Origin: Pseudomonadota bacterium
GTDB taxonomy: Bacteria > Pseudomonadota > Gammaproteobacteria > Burkholderiales > Gallionellaceae
Length of the DNA stretch: 64,000 nucleotides
NCBI GenBank assembly: GCA_021821945.1
Contig: JAJZTF010000014.1
Coordinates: forward strand, 1 to 64,000
Direction of reading: 5' to 3'
Position numbers and translations under genes: made by a program. Below are positions 17,518 to 25,430 of this stretch, piece by piece; within the stretch, counting starts at the first letter, position 1, and each line of letters opens with the position of its first letter. The notes under the pieces were generated by a model. It did no database searches and was not told the DNA's origin. It worked only from the letters and a program-made list of their open reading frames with translations.

Positions 17518-18699
17518 TCAGACGATGAATTTCCGGGTGGTGTTTGAAAGCGCGCGGGCCACTTCGGCCATGCGCGCCGAGTCATCGATGCTTTTCCTGG
17601 TGTACTGCGCGGCCGTCTCGGTTCTTCCCTGATTTTCCTCTATGCGGTTTAGCACGATGCCGACCAGCATCTGCTGATCGTCTGCCGCTTCGCGCACCGC
17701 GTCGACGGAATCCTTCATTTCGGCTGTCGCCCTTTCTATCTCTTCGAATATTTCGGAAGAAGATCTGGATGCCTGTAGCCCATCCCTGACGGCGACCGCA
17801 TTTTCCTCCGAAATGGCGACGGTGGATGCGACATCCATGTTCACGCGTTTCAGCACTTCATCGATGCGGGCTGTCGCCTGGGCTGCCTGCTCGGACAGCT
17901 TCCTGACCTCGTCGGCGACGACCGCGAACCCTCGTCCCTGTTCGCCCGCCCTGGCCGCCTCGATTGCGGCATTCAGCGCCAGCAGATTGGTTTGCTCTGC
18001 GATCGCGCGTATCATGGAAACTGCCGTTTCGACCTCTTTCGAGCTGACTTTCAGGCTTTCCGCATTGGCCGAGATCTTGTGGCTTGCCTCATCCAGCACC
18101 GAGATGGCTTTTTCGGTCGCCTTGACTTCGGATACGCCGCTTTTCACCAGTTTGTCCGCGGAAGAGGCGCTGTTTCTGGCGGCTTCTGAGAGTTCGAGTA
18201 TGGATTTCGCCGCATCGGCCATGCCGTTGATCACGTTGGTGATCTCGTGCGTGTTCTGGCGGAATTCATCCATGCCGTTGCCGAGCATCTGCATCGATGA
18301 CCCGATCTCGAGCGAACTCGATTCGACCGCATCGGCCGACTGCGAGACTTCGCGCAGCGTGCTGCGCAGCCCGTTCGCCATGCTGTCGAACCCTTCGGTG
18401 ATCTCGCCTATCGTGTCATTGCTTTGTATCCCGCATCCTTCGCGCAGGTCTCCCTTGCGGATGCGTTCGGCGGCCACCGCGACCTTGCGCAGTTTGCGTA
18501 TCAGCAGATATTCAAGGAGCTTGTGGTTGACGACCCCTATCGTGATGCCGGCGATGATGCAACCCAGAACGAACCAGACCAGCATGCCTTCCTTCCATTC
18601 GACGAAGATGTTGGCATAGAAGGGGAAGATGATGCCCATGGTGAGGCCGAAGCCCAGGAAAGCGTATTTGAGTTGCCTGAGTATCGAAGGATGCGACAT
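17518..18699 (-). CDS. Methyl-accepting chemotaxis protein without periplasmic sensor
   Basis: 393 aa. Two membrane segments near the N-terminus (about 14-33 and 41-60) are joined by only a few charged residues, so there is no periplasmic ligand domain. A HAMP-like stretch ([16 protein letters not shown]) and a full signalling domain with the hairpin tip [19 protein letters not shown] follow. It probably senses a cytoplasmic or membrane signal such as redox state (inference). AAAGGA upstream supports the ATG at 18699, not the longer frame from 18720. No other chemotaxis genes are present. Confidence 0.9.
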   Translation of the reverse strand: MSHPSILRQLKYAFLGFGLTMGIIFPFYANIFVEWKEGMLVWFVLGCIIAGITIGVVNHKLLEYLLIRKLRKVAVAAERIRKGDLREGCGIQSNDTIGEITEGFDSMANGLRSTLREVSQSADAVESSSLEIGSSMQMLGNGMDEFRQNTHEITNVINGMADAAKSILELSEAARNSASSADKLVKSGVSEVKATEKAISVLDEASHKISANAESLKVSSKEVETAVSMIRAIAEQTNLLALNAAIEAARAGEQGRGFAVVADEVRKLSEQAAQATARIDEVLKRVNMDVASTVAISEENAVAVRDGLQASRSSSEIFEEIERATAEMKDSVDAVREAADDQQMLVGIVLNRIEENQGRTETAAQYTRKSIDDSARMAEVARALSNTTRKFIV

Positions 18700-18776
18700 G
18701 GTGTTCCTTTCATGCGTCACGGATTCGAAAGGGTATAACGATTATATCGGCAAGCGTTGCGGAAATCTTAGCTGAT

Positions 18777-19646
18777 TCATTCCCTGGACAGGCGGTCCAG
18801 ATAGCGCGCGCGAAACAGAAGGCGCGGATGCAGAGGGTCGTCTGTAAAGCCGCTTCTGTCGTGCAGCACGTTGTTGCAAAGCAATCCCTGATTGGCTTCG
18901 AGCTTTACGGTGTGGATGTGCTCCGTGCCGGACGCGAGCAGATTCTCGAGGCATGTGACTGCAGCCCTTGTCGCATCGTCATCCTTCCATTCTATGCTGC
19001 GGGTGCGTGCGGTGTAGCGCATGTGCAATGTCCCCTGATCGACAAAAAAAACGGGGCCGGACTGTGCGGGCCGAGCGATTCCGGCTTCATCCGTGCGGGC
19101 GGGTATGGTCATTGCGTCATTGCAGGAAAGCGCGCGTATATGAGCGGGATCGAGATCCCTGAGCAGAAGATAGACGATCTCGTGATCCATCACCCGGTTG
19201 ATCCCGCCAGACATGGCAGGCGATACGCAGTGCAGCACCATCGCGCGTATCCGCCTGTCCTCGGGGTTGTAGTAGCCGTCGGTATGCCACTTGATCGCGC
19301 GGTCCGTGTAGGGGATGTAGGATTGGCGCACGCCTTCGCTTTCCGTCACGGTGATGCGGGATATGCCCTGTTCGCCGGCGAGCCAGTTGGCATCCAGGCG
19401 TTTCAGGCCCAGCTGGAGTGCGAGTTGCTGCAGTCCGTTCTCGTCGATCTCGGTGTTCGAAGCATAAAGCGCCATGTTGCTTCTGTTGCATCGCTCGAGC
19501 AATGCGCGGCGTTCGGCTACGGTCAGCGCCAGCGGGTTCCTGACCTCGACCAGCAGCTCCGATGTATCGGAAATCGCATGCGCGAGCTTCTGGTCGCGCC
19601 AGGATTGGTACGCGTCCGTGTCTTGCAGGTCGAATGGGTTGCTCAT
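18777..19646 (-). CDS. TauD/TfdA-like Fe(II)/2-oxoglutarate dioxygenase
   Basis: 289 aa. It has the metal triad pattern: H121 and D123 in IKWHTDGYY, and H262 in NNVLHDRSGF. The C-terminal RARYLDR includes an arginine suitable for binding 2-oxoglutarate. The fold resembles TauD-type enzymes that hydroxylate sulfonates or other small molecules. The substrate cannot be read from the sequence; the sulfur-gene context suggests an organosulfur compound or a modification reaction. It is the last gene of the operon divergent from dsrA and overlaps the upstream gene by 4 bp. Confidence 0.8.
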   Translation of the reverse strand: MSNPFDLQDTDAYQSWRDQKLAHAISDTSELLVEVRNPLALTVAERRALLERCNRSNMALYASNTEIDENGLQQLALQLGLKRLDANWLAGEQGISRITVTESEGVRQSYIPYTDRAIKWHTDGYYNPEDRRIRAMVLHCVSPAMSGGINRVMDHEIVYLLLRDLDPAHIRALSCNDAMTIPARTDEAGIARPAQSGPVFFVDQGTLHMRYTARTRSIEWKDDDATRAAVTCLENLLASGTEHIHTVKLEANQGLLCNNVLHDRSGFTDDPLHPRLLFRARYLDRLSRE

Positions 19647-20251
19647 GCTTCCTTTGGAGCGGTGAGCCTTTTTCTTGCGGGGCGCGCCTTCGTGGGTTTC
19701 GCATGGAGCAGATCCTTGAAGTTTCCCTCCAGCATGTCGATCGCTTCGGGCGCTTCGATGCTGATGATCTGGTCTATGATCCAGCCGCTGTCCTTCTCGT
19801 CCATGATCTGGTTCAGGCAGTAGGCCAGATAGCGCAGGAAGGCATATTCAGGGCCGTTTTCGGTGTAATTGAATTCGGCATATTCGCCCGCGCGTTCATT
19901 GAGCGAGTCGATGAACTTCTGCTTGCATGCGCCAAATTCGCGTTCCATCAGGCGGCTCTGGTTTTCCGCATAAGTCGCGCCCACGTGGTTGGCAAGCGCG
20001 CTGGTGAAGGTGACGCGCTCATCTTCGCTAAATTGCCGGTAAGCCAGCCGGTCTGCGACCAGTATCAGAAACACCAGGAATTCGCGCAGAAAGTCGAAAT
20101 ACTGGGGGCCGATCTCGATGTCGAACTTGGCTTTGCGGGTGTTCTTCAGCGCATTTTCGGCTATCCTCGATATGTTGAATGCGACCGCCCCGGCAAGCTC
20201 CGCCGGGGTGTGCTCGCGATCCGCCCTGAACCATTTGCTCTTGATGCGCAT
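19643..20251 (-). CDS. Uncharacterised helical protein of the dsr-divergent operon
   Basis: 202 aa, not recognised. It looks entirely helical and soluble, with a mildly hydrophobic stretch (FLREFLVFLILVADRLAY) near residues 54-71 and a lysine/arginine-rich tail (about 183-202) that could bind nucleic acid or acidic partners. Only two cysteines. It starts 6 bp after the tandem TusA gene and its stop overlaps the dioxygenase start (ATGA), so it is tightly coupled in the operon. Confidence 0.75.
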   Translation of the reverse strand: MRIKSKWFRADREHTPAELAGAVAFNISRIAENALKNTRKAKFDIEIGPQYFDFLREFLVFLILVADRLAYRQFSEDERVTFTSALANHVGATYAENQSRLMEREFGACKQKFIDSLNERAGEYAEFNYTENGPEYAFLRYLAYCLNQIMDEKDSGWIIDQIISIEAPEAIDMLEGNFKDLLHAKPTKARPARKRLTAPKEA

Positions 20252-20257
20252 GCGGGA

Positions 20258-20743
20258 TCAGCTCTTTTGCAGGAAAAACGCATAGACGTCGGCGGCGATC
20301 TCGGATGTGTCCAGTATCTTCACGTTGGTGGCTGCAGCCCAGTCGACGATGTCGGAGTGTATGCCCGGGCAGTTGCTGATCAGTTTCAGCACTTCCTCCC
20401 TGGCCATGCCGTTTAGCAGCTTCTTCGCCTCTACGATGGGGCCGGGGCAGACGACATTCCGGATGTCGAGCACGACGTTCGCCTTGATGGTTTCGCCGGT
20501 GCCTTTCCTGACGAAATAGGCCGTTCCGCCACCCGGGATCGGTTCGGTTCTCAATACCTGGTTGCCGGTTTGTTCAGACCAGGCGAAGAGATCGTCGCTG
20601 GTGCCGGGACAGTCCGACATCAGCATCATGATCTGCTCGTGCTGCAAATCGTTGATGATGCGTTTGACGCCGAGCAGCGGCGCAGGGCAGGAGAGCCCGC
20701 GCATGTCCAGGGTGACATTGGTGTGCAAATTTTGATGGCTCAT
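20258..20743 (-). CDS. Tandem two-domain TusA-like sulfur carrier
   Basis: 161 aa made of two consecutive TusA-like domains. Each has its carrier motif (C19 in RGLSCPAPLL, C99 in RNVVCPGPIV) and a second matching cysteine (C45 in SDCPG, C125 in SNCPG). Both halves are complete and distinct from each other, so two persulfide sites may sit on one chain. A role in passing sulfur between partners, or in holding two sulfur atoms, is inferred. It follows the DsrC-like gene by 33 bp. Confidence 0.88.
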   Translation of the reverse strand: MSHQNLHTNVTLDMRGLSCPAPLLGVKRIINDLQHEQIMMLMSDCPGTSDDLFAWSEQTGNQVLRTEPIPGGGTAYFVRKGTGETIKANVVLDIRNVVCPGPIVEAKKLLNGMAREEVLKLISNCPGIHSDIVDWAAATNVKILDTSEIAADVYAFFLQKS

Positions 20744-20776
20744 GTTCGGTGTCCTCGGTTTGCAGAAGGGGAAGGC

Positions 20777-21106
20777 TCAGTAGCCGCCTTTGCCGTATGG
20801 CTGCGGCAGGCCTGCGACCTTTGCTGCCTGCTTGGCGGGGCCGGTCGGGAAGAGGTCGTAAAGCGCCTTGCTGTCGGCTTCTGGCCAGAACTCGTTCACA
20901 CCCTTGAGCATGTTTCGGAAATTGGGCGTTGCGCCGTGTTCGCGATACTGATCGCGCATGTAATTGATGATCTCCCAGTGCTTGGGGGTCAGCTCTATGC
21001 CTTCCGCCGCGGCGATCACGTTGACCACTTCTTCGCTGAAGTCGGCTTCGAGCAGATACCCGTCCGCGTCAGTTTCAAGTTCGACTCCTGCTACGATATA
21101 TCCCAT
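20777..21106 (-). CDS. DsrC-like protein lacking both redox cysteines
   Basis: 109 aa, clearly a DsrC/TusE fold: PKHWEIINYMRDQYREHG and the GPAKQAAKVAGLP arm match DsrC (HWEVINFLREYFEE and GPGKQACKIAGLP). The arm cysteine of DsrC (C99) is alanine here, and the penultimate C110 is lost because the tail ends YGKGGY. It therefore cannot carry a persulfide or form the trisulfide. Cysteine-free DsrC homologues are thought to be regulatory or competitive binders (inference). AGGAGA precedes the ATG. Confidence 0.88.
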   Translation of the reverse strand: MGYIVAGVELETDADGYLLEADFSEEVVNVIAAAEGIELTPKHWEIINYMRDQYREHGATPNFRNMLKGVNEFWPEADSKALYDLFPTGPAKQAAKVAGLPQPYGKGGY

Positions 21107-21157
21107 TGCTTCTCTCCTTGATATAAGTGTGTGCTGATGAAAAAATCCACGAGGCCA

Positions 21158-21754
21158 TCACTCGAGGTCGGTGATCACCTTGTAGGGTATGAATATGCCG
21201 CAGCCGTAGCGTCGGTATTCCGCCAGTCCTGCATACTGCAAGCGCAGCGAATCGTCCTGCTTCAAATCGTGGATCACGAGGCTGTAGCCTTGTATCGTCC
21301 GGTCCTTGTCGGCGAGGCTGTTTTTCATGCCGCAAAGCAGCTTCCCGTCAACCCCAAGCTCGGCAAGCCTTTTCGATACCTCCTCCAAAAATGCCACCTC
21401 GTCCTTGTCGCTTGCAACAAGATGCGCATGCAGTGTGGAGTAGGGCTGTATCTTGCGCAGCCTGCCGCTTCCAAGATGGAGCGTTGCTCCGCCGATTTCA
21501 AGGTGCTTGTTTGCAAGCTCGGCGAAATTGTCGGCCATGGACAGGCTGAGGCGCACCACCAGCTTGCTGCGCTTTGCAAGCAGCATGCCGGCTTCGCTGA
21601 CCGAGGTGCGCAAGGGCACGACCCCGGCATGTGGATCGTCTGCAAGCATGGGGGCATGCTGCACCAGTGCATCCCATAGCGCAAATTGATAGATTGGGGG
21701 TATGATGTCACCGCTGACATCGAATACCGCCTCTGTCATCTCGACGAAGCTCAT
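21158..21754 (-). CDS. Cas6/Cmx6-like RAMP-fold protein in a sulfur operon
   Basis: 198 aa. The C-terminus SLRLQYAGLAEYRRYGCGIF is very like the glycine-rich end of Cas6 of the Cmx6 (I-MYXAN) type. Earlier KLVVRLSL, LHLGSGRLRKIQPYSTLHAHLV and LCGMKNSL fit the same family plan of ferredoxin-like RAMP domains. Such proteins normally cut CRISPR transcripts, but no CRISPR array or other cas gene is in the window. The start at 21754 overlaps the previous stop (TGATG); the frame continues 16 codons further upstream only over the neighbouring gene. Its function here is unknown. Confidence 0.7.
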   Translation of the reverse strand: MSFVEMTEAVFDVSGDIIPPIYQFALWDALVQHAPMLADDPHAGVVPLRTSVSEAGMLLAKRSKLVVRLSLSMADNFAELANKHLEIGGATLHLGSGRLRKIQPYSTLHAHLVASDKDEVAFLEEVSKRLAELGVDGKLLCGMKNSLADKDRTIQGYSLVIHDLKQDDSLRLQYAGLAEYRRYGCGIFIPYKVITDLE

Positions 21755-21969
21755 CAGGCCTGTCCCTGGGCGTCGGCCCATTCGTTCATGGTCTTGGCCC
21801 ACTGTCTTGCGGTCTGCGGATCGATGTCGAATATCGTGAAGCGTTTGGCCTCCCGTATGCGGATGCGCATCATGCTCATGCCGCCCTCGGCATGGTCGAT
21901 CTGCTGCAGCTCGATTTCCTGGTTCCCGAGAGGAACTTTGAATTTTGCTAATTCTCTAATTTGCGCCAT
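21754..21969 (-). CDS. Small 71-aa protein, first gene of the dsr-divergent operon
   Basis: 71 aa, not recognised. The first 50 residues look like beta strands (KFKVPLGNQEIELQQID and MMRIRIREAKRFTIFDID) and the last 20 form a probable amphipathic helix (PQTARQWAKTMNEWADAQ). No cysteines. It lies 30 nt downstream of the predicted start at about 22000 and overlaps the Cas6-like start by one base, so the two are translationally coupled and could work together. Confidence 0.75.
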   Translation of the reverse strand: MAQIRELAKFKVPLGNQEIELQQIDHAEGGMSMMRIRIREAKRFTIFDIDPQTARQWAKTMNEWADAQGQA

Positions 21970-22006
21970 AATGCATTTCCAGTAACTCTGTGGTATGTTG
22001 TTTAAA

Positions 22007-22035
22007 AGTATATCCTTTATCAGGATGTTTTTGAA
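22007..22035 (-). promoter_or_regulatory. Probable sigma70 promoter of the dsr-divergent operon
   Basis: On the minus strand: TTCAAA (22035-22030), a 17-bp spacer, TATACT (22012-22007). It matches the consensus at 4 of 6 and 5 of 6 bases with ideal spacing. The predicted start near 22000 gives a short leader of about 30 nt. Confidence 0.6.
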
Positions 22036-22057
22036 ATGCTACTGCGGGAAGATTGAA

Positions 22058-22075
22058 GCAACCCGTTAGGGTTAT
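22058..22075. promoter_or_regulatory. Candidate operator in the dsrA divergent promoter region
   Basis: GCAACCCGTTAGGGTTAT, 14 of 18 bases identical to the perfect palindrome before tusA. The core AACCC-N4-GGGTT is kept. Its centre is about 66 bp upstream of the predicted start of the divergent operon and about 200 bp upstream of dsrA, so it could serve either direction or both. Confidence 0.55.
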
Positions 22076-22264
22076 AGTTGATAGCCGCAATGGGTGATGT
22101 TCTGCCTTTATCAAGCCAAGTAACATGCCTGAAATAATAAATGGCGTGCCAGATGGCAGAGTCTAATACAATAAATCGTTTGAAACGCGAGTCTTTGAAA
22201 CTGGATCATTGTGATCAATTGTCGGACCAAGGCATCTTGGCACGCTAACTGAAAGGAAAATATC

Positions 22265-23560
22265 ATGGCAAAGAAACTATATGACACTCCCCATCTCGAT
22301 CAGCTTGAGTCCGGCCCCTGGCCCAGCTTTGTGACGGGCATCAAGGAGCTGGCGAAGAACAATGATATGGCCGTCGATCTTCTGGGGCAGCTCGAGGCTT
22401 CCTATGAGACCAGGAAGGGCTACTGGAAGGGCGGCACGGTTGGCGTCTTCGGTTATGGCGGCGGCGTGATTCCCCGCTTCACCGAGCTGAAGGACGAAAA
22501 CGGCGAGGCAAAGTTCAAGGATGCGGCCGAGTTCCATACGCTGCGCGTGATGCCTCCACCCGGCATGCACTATGACACGGACGTACTGCGCAAGTTCTGC
22601 GACATCTGGGAAAAGCACGGTTCGGGCCTGATTGCTTTCCATGGCCAGTCCGGCGACATCATGTTCCAGGGTGCCACGACTGAGAATGTCCAGCCTGCTT
22701 TCGACGAGATCAATGAGTTGGGCTTCGATCTGGGTGGCGCGGGTCCTGCTGTGCGCACTTCGATGTCCTGCGTGGGTGCTGCGCGCTGCGAGCAGTCCTG
22801 CTACGATGAGGCAAAGGCGCATCGCGCAATCATCAATACCTTCCTCGACGATATCCATCGCCCCTCCCTTCCATACAAGTTCAAGTTCAAGTTCTCCGGC
22901 TGCCCCAACGACTGCATGAATTCCGTTCAGCGTTCGGACATGGCTGTGATCGGAACCTGGCGCGACAACATGCGCACCGACGAGGCACTGGCCAAGAAAT
23001 GGTTTGCGAAGCATGGCATGGACGAGCTGGTCAACGACGTCGTCGCCCACTGCCCGACCAGGACTTTCCAGGTCAAGGAGCTTTCCAAGATCAAGAGCGG
23101 CGAGCACATCACCAGCGTCGCGGTGAGCGATACGCACGGCATCGAGATCAACAATCAGGACTGCGTGCGCTGCATGCACTGCATCAACGTGATGACGGGC
23201 GCCCTGGCTCCCGGCATGGACAAGGGTGCGACGGTGCTGGTTGGCGGCAAGAGCCATCTCAAGATCGGCGGCCTGATGGGTACCGTGGTGATCCCGTTCA
23301 TGAAGCTGGACAGCGATGAGGCGATCGAGAAACTGGTCGATTTCGCCCAGCGCACGATCGATTTCTTTGCCGAGAATGCGCTGGAGCATGAGCGCACCGG
23401 TGAGATGATCGAGCGCATCGGCCTGGCCAACTTCCTGGATGCGATGGAGATTGACGTCGATCCTTCGATGGTGAACTCGCCGCGCATGAATCCTTATGTC
23501 CGTACCGATGGATGGGATGAGGAAGTTGCCAAGATCAACGCTAAAAAACAAGCTGCCTGA
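22265..23560 (+). CDS. dsrA: Reverse dissimilatory sulfite reductase, alpha subunit
   Basis: 431 aa. It has the siroheme-[4Fe-4S] cysteines C169, C175 and C179 (SCVGAARCEQSC) plus C213 and C217 (SGCPNDC), and a ferredoxin domain with C300, C303 and C306 (CVRCMHC). DsrAB in the cytoplasm oxidises DsrC-bound sulfur to sulfite. It is the first gene of the plus-strand dsr operon, with AAAGGA before the ATG. The leader region of 295 bp is shared with the divergent accessory operon. Confidence 0.98.
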   Translation: MAKKLYDTPHLDQLESGPWPSFVTGIKELAKNNDMAVDLLGQLEASYETRKGYWKGGTVGVFGYGGGVIPRFTELKDENGEAKFKDAAEFHTLRVMPPPGMHYDTDVLRKFCDIWEKHGSGLIAFHGQSGDIMFQGATTENVQPAFDEINELGFDLGGAGPAVRTSMSCVGAARCEQSCYDEAKAHRAIINTFLDDIHRPSLPYKFKFKFSGCPNDCMNSVQRSDMAVIGTWRDNMRTDEALAKKWFAKHGMDELVNDVVAHCPTRTFQVKELSKIKSGEHITSVAVSDTHGIEINNQDCVRCMHCINVMTGALAPGMDKGATVLVGGKSHLKIGGLMGTVVIPFMKLDSDEAIEKLVDFAQRTIDFFAENALEHERTGEMIERIGLANFLDAMEIDVDPSMVNSPRMNPYVRTDGWDEEVAKINAKKQAA

Positions 23561-23569
23561 AGGAGATAG

Positions 23570-24667
23570 ATGATGGATCAAGTCGTAGCTGAAAAACCGG
23601 CGGCAAAGCGCAAGCCCAAAGAAACTGGCGTGCCGGACAACAAGAAGTTTCTTCATCCCCTGATGGAGAAAAATTACGGAAACTGGAAGTATCACGATCG
23701 TCCGCGGCCCGGTGTCCTGCACCATGTCGCGCACAGCGGAGACGAGATCTGGACGGTGCGTGCGGGTACGCAGCGTCAGATGGATGTGCATACCATCCGC
23801 AAGCTGTGCCAGATCGCCGATGACTACGCGGAAAGCCGCGTGCGCTTCACCATCCGTTCCAACATCGAATTCATGGTGTCGGACGAGAAGAAGGTCGCGC
23901 CGCTGATCGCGGAACTCGAGAAGAACGGCTTTCCTGTGGGTGGTACCGGCAACTCGGTGACCATGATTGCGCATACCCAGGGCTGGCTGCACTGCGACAT
24001 CCCTGGTACCGATGCCTCCGGCGTGGTCAAGGCGCTGATGGACGAGCTGTATGACGAGTTCAGGCGCGAAGAGATGCCCAACCGCGTGCATCTGTCGACT
24101 TCCTGCTGCGAGATCAACTGCGGCGGGCAGGCGGATCTTGCGATCATCGTCCAGCACACCAAGCCTCCCGTGATCAATCACGATCTGGTGGCGAACGTCT
24201 GCGAGCGTCCTACGGTCGTTGCGCGCTGCCCCGTTGCGGCGATACGTCCTGCGATGGTGAACGGCAAGCCTTCCCTCGAGATCGACGAATCGAAGTGCAT
24301 GTGCTGCGGTGCCTGCTATCCTCCATGCCCTCCGATGCAGATCAACGATCCCGAGCATTCCAAGCTCGCGATCTGGGTTGGCGGAAAGAACTCCAACGCG
24401 CGTGGCAAGCCGACCTTCATGAAGATGGTTGCATCGGGTCTGCCCAACAATGCGCCCCGCTGGCCTGAAGTGGCTGCCGTGGTCAAGAACATCCTTGGCG
24501 TTTACAAGGAAGATGCGCGTCCCTGGGAGCGTCTTGCAGACTGGATCGATCGCATCGGCTGGCCCCGTTTCTTCGAGAAGACCGGACTGCCGTTCACGAA
24601 GTACCTGATCGACGACTGGCGCGGTTCTCGTGCAAACCTGAACGCATCGACCCATATCCGTTTCTGA
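23570..24667 (+). CDS. dsrB: Reverse dissimilatory sulfite reductase, beta subunit
   Basis: 365 aa. It has the siroheme region with C142 and STSCCEINCGG (C179, C180, C184), and the ferredoxin domain with C220 and CMCCGACYPPC (about 243-253). The beta subunit holds the catalytically active siroheme in known DsrAB structures. It follows dsrA by 9 bp. AGGAG fits either ATG at 23570 or the next codon at 23573; the second has the better spacing. Confidence 0.98.
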   Translation: MMDQVVAEKPAAKRKPKETGVPDNKKFLHPLMEKNYGNWKYHDRPRPGVLHHVAHSGDEIWTVRAGTQRQMDVHTIRKLCQIADDYAESRVRFTIRSNIEFMVSDEKKVAPLIAELEKNGFPVGGTGNSVTMIAHTQGWLHCDIPGTDASGVVKALMDELYDEFRREEMPNRVHLSTSCCEINCGGQADLAIIVQHTKPPVINHDLVANVCERPTVVARCPVAAIRPAMVNGKPSLEIDESKCMCCGACYPPCPPMQINDPEHSKLAIWVGGKNSNARGKPTFMKMVASGLPNNAPRWPEVAAVVKNILGVYKEDARPWERLADWIDRIGWPRFFEKTGLPFTKYLIDDWRGSRANLNASTHIRF

Positions 24668-24680
24668 TAAAGGCCGGGCT

Positions 24681-25040
24681 ATGAAATTTGGAATAGTTGT
24701 CAACGAAGGTCCTTACCAGCATCAGGCGAGCGATTCTGCTTACCTGTTTGCCAAGGCTGCCATCGAAGCGGGTCATGAAGTCTGGCGCATATTCTTCTAT
24801 CACGATGGGGTGAACAATGCGTCCAAGCTGACCGAGCCGCCCCAGGATGACAGGAACATCGTCAACCGCTGGACCAAGCTCGCCGAGGAGCACAAGGTCG
24901 ACCTGGTGGTCTGCGTTGCAGCGGCGCTGCGCCGCGGCATCAGGGAGGAGAATCTGGCAACGGGTTTTCGCATCTCGGGTTTGGGGCAGCTGGTTGAGGC
25001 GGGTACGAAGTGTGACCGTCTGGTCACCTTTGGCGATTGA
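24681..25040 (+). CDS. dsrE: Sulfur relay protein DsrE
   Basis: 119 aa subunit of the DsrEFH hexamer, the cytoplasmic sulfurtransferase that gives sulfur to DsrC and is diagnostic of sulfur oxidisers. The active cysteine sits in VDLVVCVAAALRRGI, matching the conserved DsrE cysteine. It starts 13 bp after dsrB and is followed by dsrF and dsrH. Confidence 0.96.
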   Translation: MKFGIVVNEGPYQHQASDSAYLFAKAAIEAGHEVWRIFFYHDGVNNASKLTEPPQDDRNIVNRWTKLAEEHKVDLVVCVAAALRRGIREENLATGFRISGLGQLVEAGTKCDRLVTFGD

Positions 25041-25051
25041 GGAGAAGCGTG

Positions 25052-25417
25052 ATGAGTGATGTTAAAAAGTTCATGTTTGTCAATCGCAAGGCGCCTTACG
25101 GCACGATCTACGCTCTGGAGTCCCTGGAGGTGGTGCTGATCACCGCTGCATTTGATCAGGATGTGTCGCTGATGTTCACCGATGATGGCGTGTTCCAGTT
25201 GAAGAAGGGTCAGCAGACCAAGGGCATCGAGACCAAGAATTTCTCGCCGACATATCGTGCGTTGGAAGGCTATGACATCGAGAAGCTCTATGTCGATCGT
25301 GAGTCGCTGCAGGAGCGTGGCCTGACCGAGGATGACCTGCTGGTGGATGTCACCGTTCTGAGCCGCGCCGAAGTGGGCGCGCTGATGGACGAGCAGGACG
25401 TGATCTTGAGTTTCTAA
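25052..25417 (+). CDS. dsrF: Sulfur relay protein DsrF
   Basis: 121 aa DsrE-superfamily subunit of DsrEFH. It lacks any cysteine, as expected of the structural F subunit. The frame is open from 25037, but GAGGAG placed seven bases before the ATG at 25052 decides the start (first residues MSDVKKFMF). It lies between dsrE and dsrH. Confidence 0.95.
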   Translation: MSDVKKFMFVNRKAPYGTIYALESLEVVLITAAFDQDVSLMFTDDGVFQLKKGQQTKGIETKNFSPTYRALEGYDIEKLYVDRESLQERGLTEDDLLVDVTVLSRAEVGALMDEQDVILSF

Positions 25418-25430
25418 GGAGAATATCCAG

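Noticed and set aside
22204-22216. Inverted repeat GATCATTGTGATC upstream of dsrA, considered as an FNR/CRP-type box
   Set aside because: Only one half resembles TTGAT and the second half deviates; too weak to call.
22277-24703. Long open frame of about 800 codons opposite dsrA/dsrB
   Set aside because: It is the antisense by-product of GC-rich coding DNA. The plus strand encodes unmistakable DsrA and DsrB, and the antisense product has His/Arg-rich composition with no family motif.
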